Source of the DNA: Baffinella frigidus
Lineage: Eukaryota; Cryptophyceae; Cryptomonadales; Baffinellaceae
Assembly (NCBI GenBank): GCA_026770585.1
Contig: MU646405.1
Coordinates: forward strand, 793,735 to 806,625
Length of the DNA: 12,891 nt
Direction of reading: 5' to 3'
Under the pieces are notes generated by a model, which was not told where the DNA came from, made no database searches, and worked only from the letters and a program-made list of their open reading frames with translations. Shown in pieces: positions 12,681 to 12,891 of this stretch (position 1 is its first letter; each line of letters begins with the position of its first letter). The position numbers and the translations under genes were made by a program.

Positions 12681-12880
12681 CGAACATCAACCTAAAACCC
12701 GACACCCCAAAACCCAAACCCCAAACCCCAAAACCTAAACTCTAAACCCTAAACCCTAAACCCCACACCCTAAACCCTAAATCCTAGACCCTAAACCCTA
12801 AAACCCCTAATCCATAAACCCTAAACCCCAAACCCCAAACCCCAAACCCCAAACCCCAAACCCCAAACCCCAAACTCGAA
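12681..12880 (+). repeat. Telomere-like array, intron 12, second block
   Basis: About 200 nt of CCCTAAA and CCCCAAA units with variants, grading from CCCTAAA to CCCCAAA toward the right. It ends CAAACTCGAAAG, an AG followed by CGGGAGCAC at the window edge, which could be the next exon start (phase 0: Arg-Glu-His). Confidence 0.9.
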
Positions 12881-12891
12881 AGCGGGAGCAC

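Noticed and set aside
12573-12891. A true chromosome end (telomere)
   Set aside because: The repeats are degenerate, are followed by non-repeat sequence, and the same repeats occur at many internal places within the gene.
1-12891. CRISPR array, tRNA/rRNA genes or a bacterial operon
   Set aside because: The repeats are not regularly spaced with unique spacers, no cloverleaf or rRNA segment was recognised, and the coding parts are interrupted by introns.
1-12891. A transposase or reverse transcriptase supporting the inverted-repeat elements
   Set aside because: No frame on either strand shows such a protein. All elements seen are short and non-coding.

Overview
The window looks like nuclear DNA of a eukaryote, most likely an alga or other protist, but the taxon cannot be named from sequence alone. 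The evidence is a split gene with phase-consistent introns, non-coding stretches filled with degenerate plant/alga-type telomeric repeats (CCCTAAA and variants), several short inverted-repeat elements, microsatellites, and G+C-rich coding segments inside lower-G+C introns. Nothing resembles a bacterial operon, phage or CRISPR locus.

I can support one gene, on the + strand, running from an ATG at 856 to beyond the right edge. I assembled it by hand as 12 exons: 856-1395, 1680-1784, 3117-3188, 3865-3962, 4701-4774, 4940-4989, 6934-7050, 7693-7740, 8690-8803, 10070-10148, 10977-11067 and 12275-12317. Intron phases agree at every junction (0,0,0,2,1,0,0,0,0,1,2, then 0 out). The frame stays open for 477 codons and has no stop in the window. 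The product is a long, charged, Glu/Ala/Arg/Gln-rich coiled coil behind a Ser-rich basic N-terminus. I do not recognise the family.

The notable feature is what the introns hold. Most exons are accompanied by partial, diverged tandem copies of their own acceptor end, donor end or whole length, often with an AG before and a GT after. Some copies are intact and phase-compatible: 5329-5378 is a twin of exon 6, 6589-6630 and 7158-7199 are 42-nt cassettes of exon 7, and 3532-3568 plus 4099-4165 together rebuild exon 4. Others carry stops (the two exon 9 copies at 8337 and 8519). Between and beside the copies lie telomere-like arrays, always C-rich on the coding strand, and inverted-repeat elements whose ends often abut splice sites. 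Intron 5 (4775-4939) is almost entirely telomeric repeat. The segment between two exon 7 copies (6631-6772) is almost entirely a truncated inverted-repeat element.

Layout: 1-855 is upstream or 5' UTR sequence with no recognised gene. 856-1784 holds exons 1-2. 1785-3116 is a repeat-rich intron. 3117-4989 holds exons 3-6 with many copies. 4990-6933 is a large intron with exon 6 and 7 copies and two strong hairpin elements. 6934-8803 holds exons 7-9. 8804-10069 is an intron with three inverted-repeat elements and exon 10 copies. 10070-12317 holds exons 10-12 with a four-unit exon 11 array. 12318-12891 is intron ending in telomeric repeats. All gene calls are from reading alone; transcript data would settle which copies are spliced.
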